Assembly: GCA_012064415.1 (NCBI GenBank)
Contig: SSNU01000036.1
Location: forward strand, 195,509 to 259,508
Reading direction: 5' to 3'
DNA: 64,000 bases
Source of the DNA: Gyrodactylus bullatarudis
Taxonomy: Eukaryota > Platyhelminthes > Monogenea > Gyrodactylidea > Gyrodactylidae
Positions 44,901 through 53,585 of this stretch are shown one piece after another. Under the pieces are notes generated by a model. It had not been told where the DNA came from. It saw nothing but the letters and a program-made list of their open reading frames with translations, and did no database searches. Position numbers and translations under genes: made by a program. Each line of letters starts with the position of its first letter. The stretch's first letter is position 1.

Positions 44901-47234
44901 TTTTCTCACCCCTTAGTTACAAAAAATCCTTAATAAAAATCAGATTAAGTAACTAAAATACTTGATACTTTAATACTTAATTCTAATTTGTATTTTTCGT
45001 AGAATAATAAGATCTAAATGATGAATAAGTCTGAAGAAAAAAGGGTGAGGAAGTAATTAAAGTAGTTGATAGATTTTCAATTAAAAAGCACCATTCATCA
45101 ATAGAACTGGACCAATGTATATTATTGATAAATTTATTCATTACTCATAAGAAATTCGTTATAAGATGAGTACATTTGATTAAAGATTTCAAATGATGGT
45201 ACTAAACTTTCAGATGGTAAACTCGAACGAAGGCTTAGCGTACAAAGTACAAATTATTCACCAATCCGATCAACGTTGAGAGACAAGTCAAAAGATGATG
45301 CTGCCATCTTCTCTCAGAGTAAGACATCCCTTGAGAGTAAAAAGGACTCTCAACCCTTGGCTCGTGAGAATAGACGCCGTAGGCAAGGTAAACTTTGAAT
45401 TTGATCTTCTCTTTTAATATTAAAATATTCTTCACATTCAATTTTTTATCTATCCATCATGTGGTTTGTGAATACGCTGATAAAGAATTATTAGTTATTT
45501 TAAAGCAATTATGTTCAGTTATGTTCAGTTCAGGAGTTATTGATCAAGAATTGGGTCATTTTTTGATCCAAATTTTTTAAATTGATTTGAAAGTTCGAGG
45601 TTGATCAAAAGAGGTTTTTCAGAATCAAAATTAGACAAGAGAATCAATCGATCTTATCTGATGCATAGTATTATTATCGTTTGGGAGCTGAATTTCAATT
45701 TTCCGATCATTTTCATTACTTGAAAATCAATGAAATTTCGATAATTTAAAATCTCTCGAAAATGGGGTAACTCTCGATAACTTGACGGTGCTAATCAGCT
45801 TTCTTGTCTAATCTTGATCCAGAAAAACCTCTTTTGATCAACCTCCAACTTTCAAATCAATAAAAATTTTCGGTTCAAAGTTCGAAAAAATGGGATTTTG
45901 GCGCCAAATTGGAATTTGAAAAATGACCATATTTTTCATAAAATTTTTTTAGAATCTTTTTCTTCAACTGGTAAAAGGCAACATCAGTAGGATTGCAAAA
46001 AATCTTTAAGAAATTCGAATTCTTGATGAAAATATCGAGATTTCTGTAAAAATCATATCAACCAACTTTGATGATAAAATGGTGTGATAAAAATAACCCA
46101 GTAGGACTCTAAGGGTTAAAATTCAACCGGGTTTCTCCTTTCTGATTTTGATTCAAATGTTGCAATTTTCTTTAAATTATTATAGTTTCAACATTATCAA
46201 GAAGTTCTCTGATTCTTTAGAGTTTCCAGCATGATGAAATGTCCGTGATTATATCAAAAATCAACTTCTTGTACTTTTCATCACTCATCAGAGATCATGA
46301 ATGTAGTAAATCTTTTTGAATATTTCTTGAGAAAATGTTTAAACGTAGACTTCACTGAAATGCTTGAATAGCTATTTTGTTGTATCAGAATTTTTCAATT
46401 TTTTGAATTAAATAAATAAAATGAAAAACCTATGTCTTAAGGGCGTCAAAAGAGTGCCATCGATACGGATGAAGTTTTGAAATCAATGGCCAAATTTCAC
46501 AGTAATTCGAATTTATGTTTTCTTTTTGAGTTTTGAATGTTGTCTTGTTTGTGATGTAAATTTTGTTCTAATATTTTCTTGATTCAGTCTTTTTGATATT
46601 TTCACTAATGATCGAGAAATTTGAATCCCATGAGGTAGATTCATAACTCATATTTAGCTATTTTCTTGTCCTATTCTCACTTTAAACATCATTTATACTA
46701 GGTTTTTATCTTGGATTGAATAAAGATTCACTTGTTTAGATTTGATTTGAGTTTTCAATTTTTACAAGGATTGTATCAAACTGTTTGGCATGAACGTGTA
46801 ATTATCGAGCTGTTTATATTTTTGCATGTTGTTTTTCGATAGTTTTTTTATAATTGTCTGTTATCTTTTTTTAATTTTAGAAGAAAACCAGCTTTTTGAT
46901 GACTCAGATTTGCTCAACATTATTGAATTCTATTTTACAACTCCATTGAAAAACAAAATGCATTGCTGTAAGTTGTCAACTTGATAAGCCAATGAGAATT
47001 GGTTAAATGTAATCATTTGATTGGCCTTTGATTGTATTGATTGAAATATTGAATTTTTCTATATTTTTCTCCTCGATAGTAGATTTAAGAAACCTTCAAA
47101 ATCTCGATGTTGAAAGAGATTTACAGATACCAGAAAGTGATAAAATGTTGCCATCAGATATTTTCAAAGCTTCCAACTCGAACAAAAAGAATGGAAACAG
47201 TTCATCGCAGCGAACATCCCAATTAATCACATGA
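33027..47234 (+). CDS. ARHGEF7: PIX-family RhoGEF (beta-PIX/ARHGEF7-like), SH3-DH-PH
   Basis: Fourteen exons: 33027-33080, 33138-33293, 33355-33452, 36806-37015, 37093-37288, 38372-38452, 41719-41892, 43607-43867, 43931-44104, 44522-44672, 44731-44865, 45214-45387, 46881-46967 and 47080-47234. Joined, they keep one frame of 701 residues. Order: SH3 domain (1-65; ALYDYE, NGWWYG, GLFPSNYV), DH domain (about 70-265; KYPFLLKEYERYLED), PH domain (about 268-410), then a disordered basic region and the PIX-specific LLNIIEFYFTTP block (about 631-642, like ILKVIEAYCTSA in vertebrate PIX). PIX proteins activate Rac1/Cdc42 and bind PAK through the SH3 domain at focal adhesions. No C-terminal leucine zipper or GIT-binding helix was found. 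The intron 1 donor is an unusual GTTGGT. Introns carry several mobile elements. Confidence 0.9.
33571..34169 (-). mobile_element. Penelope-like element fragment with GIY-YIG endonuclease domain
   Basis: About 600 bp inserted in the left TIR of the Tc1-like element and bordered by a 12-bp direct repeat (ctagctcattta at 33559-33570 and 34170-34181). The minus-strand ORF (34197-33817; its first residues come from the TIR) has FQCDCGSTYLGRTIRKLRTRTKEH, here abbreviated as CDC..TYLGRT...R..EH, then a conserved E (WIKEKFFI) and N-rich end: the GIY-YIG nuclease typical of Penelope-like retroelements. The reverse transcriptase upstream is missing, so it is a 5'-truncated copy. Beyond the stop lies about 245 bp of 3' UTR. 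Confidence 0.8.
34343..35347 (-). CDS. Tc1-like DD34E transposase, intact
   Basis: 334 residues from the ATG at 35347 (the frame is open further upstream but without ATG). The N-terminal part holds two helix-turn-helix motifs of the paired-like type (LSNRKIAKTVGCACGTINYLF and a second one around TASKIKAELN...RTVQRCI). The catalytic triad is complete: D in IFSDEKKFN, D in QQDNAPCH and E in SPDLNPIENLWG, with 34 residues between the second D and E, the Tc1 signature. The GGGSVMVWG block between them is also intact. Its stop codon lies at the inner edge of the left TIR. Length and motifs suggest a functional, recently mobile enzyme that cuts and pastes its own element at TA sites. Confidence 0.93.
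   Translation of the reverse strand: MTGKKPKYSRLTDYNKNVVNKLKNEGLSNRKIAKTVGCACGTINYLFSKKKQEKKSKKCGRKRAIPNCLMKKISYLAIRKKTTASKIKAELNLNTSVRTVQRCIKNNPNIYWGKPKIVPNLSTTDKEIRYCWAYEKIVQNYDWSKTIFSDEKKFNLDGPDGLSFCWIDKSLPKPTKIKRGFGGGSVMVWGYITKERTGNLVFIEERLNSKTYQQLLEDQLLPFKEEMEKSQIIFQQDNAPCHRSLSTKTWFQENGISVLPWPARSPDLNPIENLWGILSQKVYSQGRVFSNRQELIKRIEEEWRLIPEETLANLYCSMSKRCLRVVEGKGDFTK
35872..35901. repeat. (GAT)n microsatellite
   Basis: About nine uninterrupted GAT units in intron 3 of the PIX gene. Confidence 0.95.
38679..38913. repeat. Foldback hairpin of about 235 bp in PIX intron 6
   Basis: The left arm (ggtaatatattccacagg; ttggtaatggtttagcccat; gtcgctgaatgttaca) is mirrored on the right (tgtaacattcagcgac; atgggctaaaccattaccaa; cctgtggaatatattacc). 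Arms of about 95 bp enclose a loop of about 45 bp. This is a small foldback element or MITE; transcribed within the intron it would form a long stem. Confidence 0.7.
39100..39660. repeat. Palindromic MITE family copy in PIX intron 6
   Basis: Blocks tttttattgatttgaaaggt, cgttttgggagctt-like sequence, acttgaatatcaatgaaact and gcgccaaatagaaatt are shared with the copy at 45570-46075, and the outer caattagcttta end matches the 4248-4990 family. Partly palindromic around ctaattctgatcct. Confidence 0.45.
42110..43455. mobile_element. Inverted-repeat DNA element in PIX intron 7
   Basis: The ends are agggataattacaaaaaagt-agaagc on the left (about 42111) and, reverse-complemented, agggataattgaaaaaagta-gaagc on the right (about 43453). 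A second, nested inverted pair (caatagggaagttgtgaaaa at 42170 and ttttcacaacttccctattg at 42733) and a third (agaagattattaggaaattt at 42902 and its complement at 43360) lie inside. No ORF. A non-autonomous element built of nested inverted repeats is inferred. Confidence 0.5.
45565..46119. repeat. Palindromic MITE copy in PIX intron 12
   Basis: The central palindrome has arms gttgatcaaaagaggttttt and aaaacctcttttgatcaacc around 45600-45845. It continues with tttggcgccaaattggaatt and ends near ctctaagggttaa, similar to the TTAA-type termini seen at 7871-8438. Immediately upstream (45470-45560) lies the repeat also found at 9240-9330. Confidence 0.5.
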
Positions 47235-48113
47235 TAAACTACTCTTCCAATGACAAGAGAAGCGCATTTACATTTCAAAACTTTTACTGTGAAAGAAAAA
47301 AAACAGGGTCAACAACTTGGAAATTTAAATTTTATTTATTTTGATTCAAAGATTTATTTAAAAATAAAAAAAATAATTTGATTTAATGATAATATATTCT
47401 TTTTCTTCAAGTTATTTTACAGAATCTGATCGAAATCGATCATTTTCGAACAATAGATATACTGACATTTCACGATAGAAAGTTGCGAAATTTCTAAATA
47501 AAAACCCTTGAATTTTTCGAAAACTTTTGGAAAAGAAACCAATATACTGAGAACCTCAAAACTTTCAATGAAAAAATATTTTTGTTGTATCTTAGTTAAT
47601 TAATTGAGGAGTGGTAGGCAATGGCTTTTCTGGGAGATTTCACGAATCATGATTTTGTTTCGTCTCTCATTTTGAGATTCAGTCTCATAAATTATTTTTT
47701 TAATTTAATGTTTATACCCATAAGTAGTTTGCACAATTACTAATTATTTAAACATACGCATAATGTTTCGATAAAATTCATTCAATCATCTTTTCAATGC
47801 TTTTCACTTTAGTAATAAAGAGAGAAGTCAAATTTTCTGGTTAAAACCATTTTTGTGCCAGTAATTTTTTATATAACTAAAATAAATTATCCCCTATAAT
47901 TTAATTTTCCTATATTAATCTTTTGAAAATTGTGAGCTAAGTAGAGTATTTCTGATAAACTCTCAAGATTGAAAATTATTTCAAAATTATTACGTTACCA
48001 ATTAATTAATTTATTCATTTACGCAGTTGAGAAAGTTGTGAATATTATTGCTCACATTCACAAATTTAGAAGGTAATCTTTTTTTAGCCAGAAACACTAC
48101 ACCTCTCAAATTG
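47235..48113. other. Gene-free intergenic stretch
   Basis: The 3' region of the PIX gene and 5' region of the next gene. AT-rich, with no ORF or repeat recognised. Confidence 0.5.
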
Positions 48114-48530
48114 ATGTCTCTACCCAAGGACGATAAAGTTACTAGGCTTATATTATCCCTGATAGCGTTTCTGGTTTACATTGTAGCCTTGTCTATCCCA
48201 GGATGGTGCAATGGAAATTTTCTCTTCATAAATTGTTCAGCTGACAATGAGCTGTTGAAGGTAACTGCAGCTTTGATAATCATTTGTGTTCTCTGCGTTG
48301 CTGGTGTTGTAATAATAGATTTATTAGTGAAATGTGCTAGCATGCCGGAAGAAAAAGTTGATGTTCCACGAATGATTCTCCTCATTTTGGCTGCTCTAAC
48401 AGGGACTGCGGGCCTGATTATTTATTCAGTTCACAAGTTAGGACATGCCTCGTACATTATGTCAATTGGCGGTGTCTTCATCACTAGCATACTCATGATT
48501 TATGCTCTGATTGGAGTCTGCAAAAAGTGA
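48114..48530 (+). CDS. Small four-TM protein, claudin-like, paralogue B1
   Basis: 138 residues from the ATG at 48114; an upstream in-frame extension lacks ATG. Four hydrophobic segments: about 12-30, 53-73, 88-107 and 114-134. The first loop contains PGWC-NGNFLFINC, i.e. W and two cysteines in the spacing seen in small PMP22/claudin-like proteins but without the full W-GLW-C-C motif. It aligns with the gene at 50421-50852 (shared LS.PGWC/LPLWC...FLF..C, SYIMSIG/SYIISIG). Probably a plasma-membrane tetraspan; no specific orthologue is recognised. Confidence 0.75.
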   Translation: MSLPKDDKVTRLILSLIAFLVYIVALSIPGWCNGNFLFINCSADNELLKVTAALIIICVLCVAGVVIIDLLVKCASMPEEKVDVPRMILLILAALTGTAGLIIYSVHKLGHASYIMSIGGVFITSILMIYALIGVCKK

Positions 48531-48936
48531 TTTCATTTGAGGAGATGTTCATGTTTATAAGAAAATTTAAAAAAAATAATAATAATTTCATTAATTATAT
48601 TATATTTTATTGGGATAACTTGAATTTGTTTCCACTCTAATGTTTAAATTTCAAGCGAATTTGTTTATAAAATTTATAAGAAAAATATTTATATAAAAAA
48701 CAGATTTTCTAGAGGATGAAATTGAGAAATGTGAAATTTTGAGCGTGGTCATTGAGTTTCGGTTCCGACCATTAGAATTGTGATCCAAAAATTCCATAAT
48801 CTTACGCTGAATCTAAATCTGATCTTAGAAATAGAAAATTGGAATTGTTAAGGAATTTAGAAGTTGTTTTTCAATCGAATCAATTAGGAAACCATGTGTA
48901 GTCATCATAGCATTATTGGGTTAACTATAGATTTTG

Positions 48937-50165
48937 AGTTTAAACTATTTTTATTCGGATAATCTAAATGTTATTCATTCTAATCTTAATTTTTATCAGA
49001 GTTATTACTCTAATATTTTTATTACACAAATTTTATTTTCAAATTTTGTGTTGATTCCGAATCTGTTCTCAGATCAGGAAAAAATCCCTATAATTTTTGA
49101 GATAATTGGAAAAGGGTGTTAATAGTACTTGATGTAAATAAAGGTCTCATACGAGACACCAAGCAACTCATTCTGAAGATATTTTAATAAACGAGAAGAT
49201 AAGCCGGGTTTTATCGGTAGTTCTCAAAAGGTCTTGTGAATCTTAGATTTCTTTGAATTTTAAAATTTGAATTGTAATTTTTTATAATTTCTACATATAC
49301 ATTATTTTGTACTTTTGTTTCTTTTCAGCCGTTGAGTTAGTTAGTTTTGTAAAATTAAAGCATGAATTTTTGTGATATTATAATTTGGAATTTAAAAATG
49401 AGTAAATATCACACTTCGAAAATTCAACTTTTTAAACTGTTTGCATTCATATAACAAAAAACTAGATTTTGAAAAATCATATAAGAAAGATTATTTGTTC
49501 TGAAAAAATTTTCACAAAAATCCCAAAAAATCGAGCAGTTTTTTTATTAAGCGTTAATTAAAAAATACAAACTGACTTCACCCTTACTAGAGTACAGCTC
49601 AATTTTTAAAACTATCAACATTACAATTCTCGAACAGATTTTAGTAATAAACAGATAGAGAGGATTTTATTTATGTAAAAATCTATTCTCAGAACTATCT
49701 GAGAACAAAGGTAGAAATTCTCAAAAAAGTCGAGGGGGTTAATACTTGAACACGGGATGGAATAATATTAGTTTAAACTGAGGTAGGTACTGTACCCATC
49801 CCGATTATCTAATGTAAATTATTCATGCAAAATATCTACTTTCTCTTCCCGAAAAGTTTGAGTATTTTAAAATACATTTTCAAACTCAGATTTCAATGCT
49901 TAAAATGCTTGTATATTCGGTTAAATATGCTAAGGAGTTGAGTAGTCCTCTAACCCTTACAAATTTCGTATCGATCGACGCAGAATTTTTATTTTTATCC
50001 AATCGCAAAAAAAGGATAAGAAAACAGTTTTTACCCATTTACCTTAATTTTGAACTTTTCATGAGCCCCTGTGTAATCCTACTACTTTCTTCCTTTTCTT
50101 TCTCTACAGATAGGAAACTACAAGTTTCAGAGGACAACATCGTCAGGTAGCAAGCGAACAACGTT
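48937..50165 (+). repeat. Dispersed repeat R2, copy 2, interrupted
   Basis: Begins with aactatttttattcggataa and ends with ctctacagatagg...caggtagcaagcgaa, as in copy 1 (14915-15170). The inverted SINE-like repeat (49550-49965) sits between the halves, so that insertion is probably younger than R2. Confidence 0.5.
49550..49965 (-). repeat. tRNA-derived SINE-like repeat, copy 2
   Basis: The reverse complement of 19005-19410, diverged. On the minus strand it reads atcgggatgggtacagtacc (A-box partly deleted) and then cccgtgttcaagtattaacc, which keeps a B-box-like GTTCAAG. Confidence 0.45.
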
Positions 50166-50420
50166 ATATCTAACTTTCATTCAAAATATGAGTAGGGATA
50201 GAAAAAAGTTCTTCTCTAATTAGCAAACTTGTAAATTCTCAAATTCCTACATTGAATTTCTCAAAATTATTTATAAAGTAATTTGTCAAAGCTTATGAAG
50301 AAAAAAAGTAATTTATTATAAACGATTGAGGGAAAATGAAGCTGCGTATATGACGAATTCTAAAAATAATTGAAAAATATATTTAAAAGTTTATTCATTT
50401 TCTAATAATAAAAGAATTGG

Positions 50421-50852
50421 ATGACAGGAGTAAACTTAGCAAATCCTCAGCCTAGATTAATATTATCAACTGTATCGCTGGTTTTAATAATCATGGCGTT
50501 ATCGTTACCTTTATGGTGTGGGCGCACATTCCTATTCAAGAGTTGCATCAATGGTAACGAAGAAATGGAAGCCATGGTATCTCTGATAATCTTTTGTGGA
50601 CTCTTTCTATTTGTGATTTTAGTATTAGACATCATCATATTCATTGGCAAGGGAACGAAAGTAATAGAGATTGTTAGAATTGTTTTCCTTGTTCTTGCTA
50701 CAATCTCAGGAATTATTAGTTTAATTTTGTATGCTCGGCATCATTTTAAGGAAGCCTCGTACATAATTTCGATAGGGGCTGATATAATCATTGTTATTCT
50801 TACCTTTTTAGCGATTATCAGCATGTGCGAAAAGAATGGCTGCTGCAAATGA
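50421..50852 (+). CDS. Small four-TM protein, claudin-like, paralogue B2
   Basis: 143 residues, single exon, ATG start. Four hydrophobic segments at about 14-32, 51-75, 85-105 and 112-134, with the loop LPLWCGRTFLFKSC after the first. Same architecture and direction as the gene at 48114-48530, so the two are a tandem duplication now separated by repeats. The C-terminal MCEKNGCCK adds a cysteine cluster that could be palmitoylated (inference). AATAAA at about 50888. Family beyond tetraspan/claudin-like not determined. Confidence 0.78.
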   Translation: MTGVNLANPQPRLILSTVSLVLIIMALSLPLWCGRTFLFKSCINGNEEMEAMVSLIIFCGLFLFVILVLDIIIFIGKGTKVIEIVRIVFLVLATISGIISLILYARHHFKEASYIISIGADIIIVILTFLAIISMCEKNGCCK

Positions 50853-51873
50853 TCAGGAAAAAGAAGAGAAACCAAACATTTTGTTGAATAATAAAGAAAT
50901 TATTTACCTCTAATGAAGTTTATTCAAATTTTATTTTATTAGATAAATATTGTTTCATTCTGAACCTTTCAATTCCTATAGAATTATATTTCAGGTAATT
51001 TTGGTAGTTTTGAGAAAATAGATTGTGAAAAGTGACAATTATATGAGAACGAAGTAGAGAAGGTGGGTATTATAATTATAATTGATCACTTTAATAGAGA
51101 CACAGAATAAGCTAATTATCAGATCCTCAAAAATAGTAGCTTAAAGATCGCAAAATAGTATACAAACGATAGAATAAATAACTATTTTTAGTATATTATA
51201 TGATCTACTCAAAAGTAATAGAATTTGGAAATTGATAATTTATCATTTTATTGAAAATCTTCATCATGTTGAATCTATCGGTTTTGAAATTTCTACGAGG
51301 TGATACATGCGATCGCATATTACAGTGAATTCATAAGGGTATTGCTTTTTGAACTTTTCAACTTTTTGAAACGTGGTAAAGTAATCGAAAAATGATTCAC
51401 CACGCTCAATTTTCGATTGTATCGATAAATTGAGCATAATCTGATTGGTCGAGATTTCAATGACCAATCAGAATTAGGGATTATAACTAAACACGGCATG
51501 GGAATTCAAGTTACTAAAAATAGTTATTCAAAAGTTAAAATAGTATAAGGATAAAAAGTAGTTTGAAAATAGATAATTTTAGTAGGTTATAACTTCGAAA
51601 CCCAGGGTACTATGCAACTATAGAACCTTTAATTATCATTTTTAAAGCCATACAACTTCCTGTGCAATTTAGTAAAAATAGTCGTTTTTGAGGCTCTGCT
51701 AATTATAATTATAGTGATGAACACAGCGTTCCTACTTAGAATTCTTCCCCTTCTCCACAATAAAAAAATGGAACAGAGTTATGAATTGGATCAATGGAAG
51801 GCATCAAAATAGTTGCATTGTAATACAAAGTTGCAGGATAAAGTTGAAGTTTGACAATATTATCGTTCAAATG
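50853..51873. other. Gene-free intergenic stretch
   Basis: No recognised gene. A minus-strand frame of 67 codons (51264-51467) opens near no good context and shows no domain. Around 51430-51475 a short inverted pair (tctgattggtc / gaccaatcaga) flanks the end of that frame. Confidence 0.4.
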
Positions 51874-51915
51874 AATATTTGATAAGGATAAAAATATTTA
51901 TTCTGTATGCAGAGT

Positions 51916-52209
51916 TTAGCAGCAACCACCGCAGCCGCAACCACCACAGCCACCACAGCATGGACCACAGCCGCAGCCGCAGCCACAGCAGCATGGGACA
52001 CAGCAACAGCAGCATGGACAGCCACAGCCGCAACCGCATCCGTGACCACAACCTCCACAGCCACATCCACAGCCATGGCCACAACCACCACAGCCGCAAC
52101 CGCCGCAGCCACAACCACAAGGACTGAAATACAAAAATGTGATTAGTCCTGTACTTGATGCAGATAGGGACACTTCAGCTACTTACCAACCACAACCACA
52201 ACCGCACAT
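51916..52209 (-). CDS. Cys/Gly-only protein, 76 residues, left copy
   Basis: Two exons on the minus strand, 52209-52187 and 52123-51916, with a 63-nt GT-AG intron splitting a Cys codon. The product has 36 Cys and 32 Gly in 76 residues, plus 4 Pro, 2 His, one Val and the initiator Met. It consists of GC dipeptides and GGC steps, with a CCCCC run in the middle. There is no signal peptide. Such composition recalls metal-binding (metallothionein-like) proteins, disulphide-rich structural proteins of the keratin-associated or cuticle/cyst type, or adhesive proteins; the sequence cannot decide. It is the exact mirror of the copy at 53249-53542. Confidence 0.75.
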
Positions 52210-53248
52210 GTTTATTATTGGAGCTTTTCGAGTTAACTGACTCTGCNNNNNNNNNNNNNNNNNNNNNNNNNNNNNNNNNNNNNNNNNNNNNNNNNNNNNN
52301 NNNNNNNNNNNNNNNNNNNNNNNNNNNNNNNNNNNNNNNNNNNNNNNNNNNNNNNNNNNNNNNNNNNNNNNNNNNNNNNNNNNNNNNNNNNNNNNNNNNN
52401 NNNNNNNNNNNNNNNNNNNNNNNNNNNNNNNNNNNNNNNNNNNNNNNNNNNNNNNNNNNNNNNNNNNNNNNNNNNNNNNNNNNNNNNNNNNNNNNNNNNN
52501 NNNNNNNNNNNNNNNNNNNNNNNNNNNNNNNNNNNNNNNNNNNNNNNNNNNNNNNNNNNNNNNNNNNNNNNNNNNNNNNNNNNNNNNNNNNNNNNNNNNN
52601 NNNNNNNNNNNNNNNNNNNNNNNNNNNNNNNNNNNNNNNNNNNNNNNNNNNNNNNNNNNNNNNNNNNNNNNNNNNNNNNNNNNNNNNNNNNNNNNNNNNN
52701 NNNNNNNNNNNNNNNNNNNNNNNNNNNNNNNNNNNNNNNNNNNNNNNNNNNNNNNNNNNNNNNNNNNNNNNNNNNNNNNNNNNNNNNNNNNNNNNNNNNN
52801 NNNNNNNNNNNNNNNNNNNNNNNNNNNNNNNNNNNNNNNNNNNNNNNNNNNNNNNNNNNNNNNNNNNNNNNNNNNNNNNNNNNNNNNNNNNNNNNNNNNN
52901 NNNNNNNNNNNNNNNNNNNNNNNNNNNNNNNNNNNNNNNNNNNNNNNNNNNNNNNNNNNNNNNNNNNNNNNNNNNNNNNNNNNNNNNNNNNNNNNNNNNN
53001 NNNNNNNNNNNNNNNNNNNNNNNNNNNNNNNNNNNNNNNNNNNNNNNNNNNNNNNNNNNNNNNNNNNNNNNNNNNNNNNNNNNNNNNNNNNNNNNNNNNN
53101 NNNNNNNNNNNNNNNNNNNNNNNNNNNNNNNNNNNNNNNNNNNNNNNNNNNNNNNNNNNNNNNNNNNNNNNNNNNNNNNNNNNNNNNNNNNNNNNNNNNN
53201 NNNNNNNNNNNGCAGAGTCAGTTAACTCGAAAAGCTCCAATAATAAAC

Positions 53249-53542
53249 ATGTGCGGTTGTGGTTGTGGTTGGTAAGTAGCTGAAGTGTCCCTATCTGCAT
53301 CAAGTACAGGACTAATCACATTTTTGTATTTCAGTCCTTGTGGTTGTGGCTGCGGCGGTTGCGGCTGTGGTGGTTGTGGCCATGGCTGTGGATGTGGCTG
53401 TGGAGGTTGTGGTCACGGATGCGGTTGCGGCTGTGGCTGTCCATGCTGCTGTTGCTGTGTCCCATGCTGCTGTGGCTGCGGCTGCGGCTGTGGTCCATGC
53501 TGTGGTGGCTGTGGTGGTTGCGGCTGCGGTGGTTGCTGCTAA
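53249..53542 (+). CDS. Cys/Gly-only protein, 76 residues, right copy
   Basis: Exons 53249-53271 and 53335-53542, with a 63-nt intron (GTAAGT...TTTCAG). Exon 1 encodes MCGCGCG plus two bases of a Cys codon; exon 2 begins by completing it and continues P-C-G-C. Splicing is what gives a start: the long open frame read through the intron has no ATG in a sensible place. AATAAA begins 9-10 bp after the stop, within aataaatattt, supporting a short transcript. The encoded protein is identical to that of the left copy. Other long frames here (poly-Ala/Thr, Ser/His or Trp/Leu) are shadows of the GGY-TGY codon repeat. Confidence 0.78.
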
Positions 53543-53585
53543 ACTCTGCATACAGAATAAATATTTTTATACTTATCAAATACAC

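Larger units (their letters stand above)
51874..53585. repeat. Large inverted duplication around an N gap
   Basis: 51874-52246 and 53212-53585 are reverse complements that look essentially identical (one visible difference in ataagtataa versus ataaggataa near the outer edge), symmetric about the midpoint of the N run 52247-53211. Each arm carries a complete Cys-Gly gene, so the genes are head to head across the gap. This is either a true palindromic duplication or an assembly artefact in which the same contig end was placed on both sides. Confidence 0.85.

Noticed and set aside
48048..48113. Upstream extension of tetraspan paralogue B1
   Set aside because: It opens with TTG and adds a non-conserved segment; the paralogue at 50421 starts just before the first membrane segment.
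52155..53303. Two 356-codon frames across the second N run
   Set aside because: Same cause: unknown bases plus the mirrored flanks.
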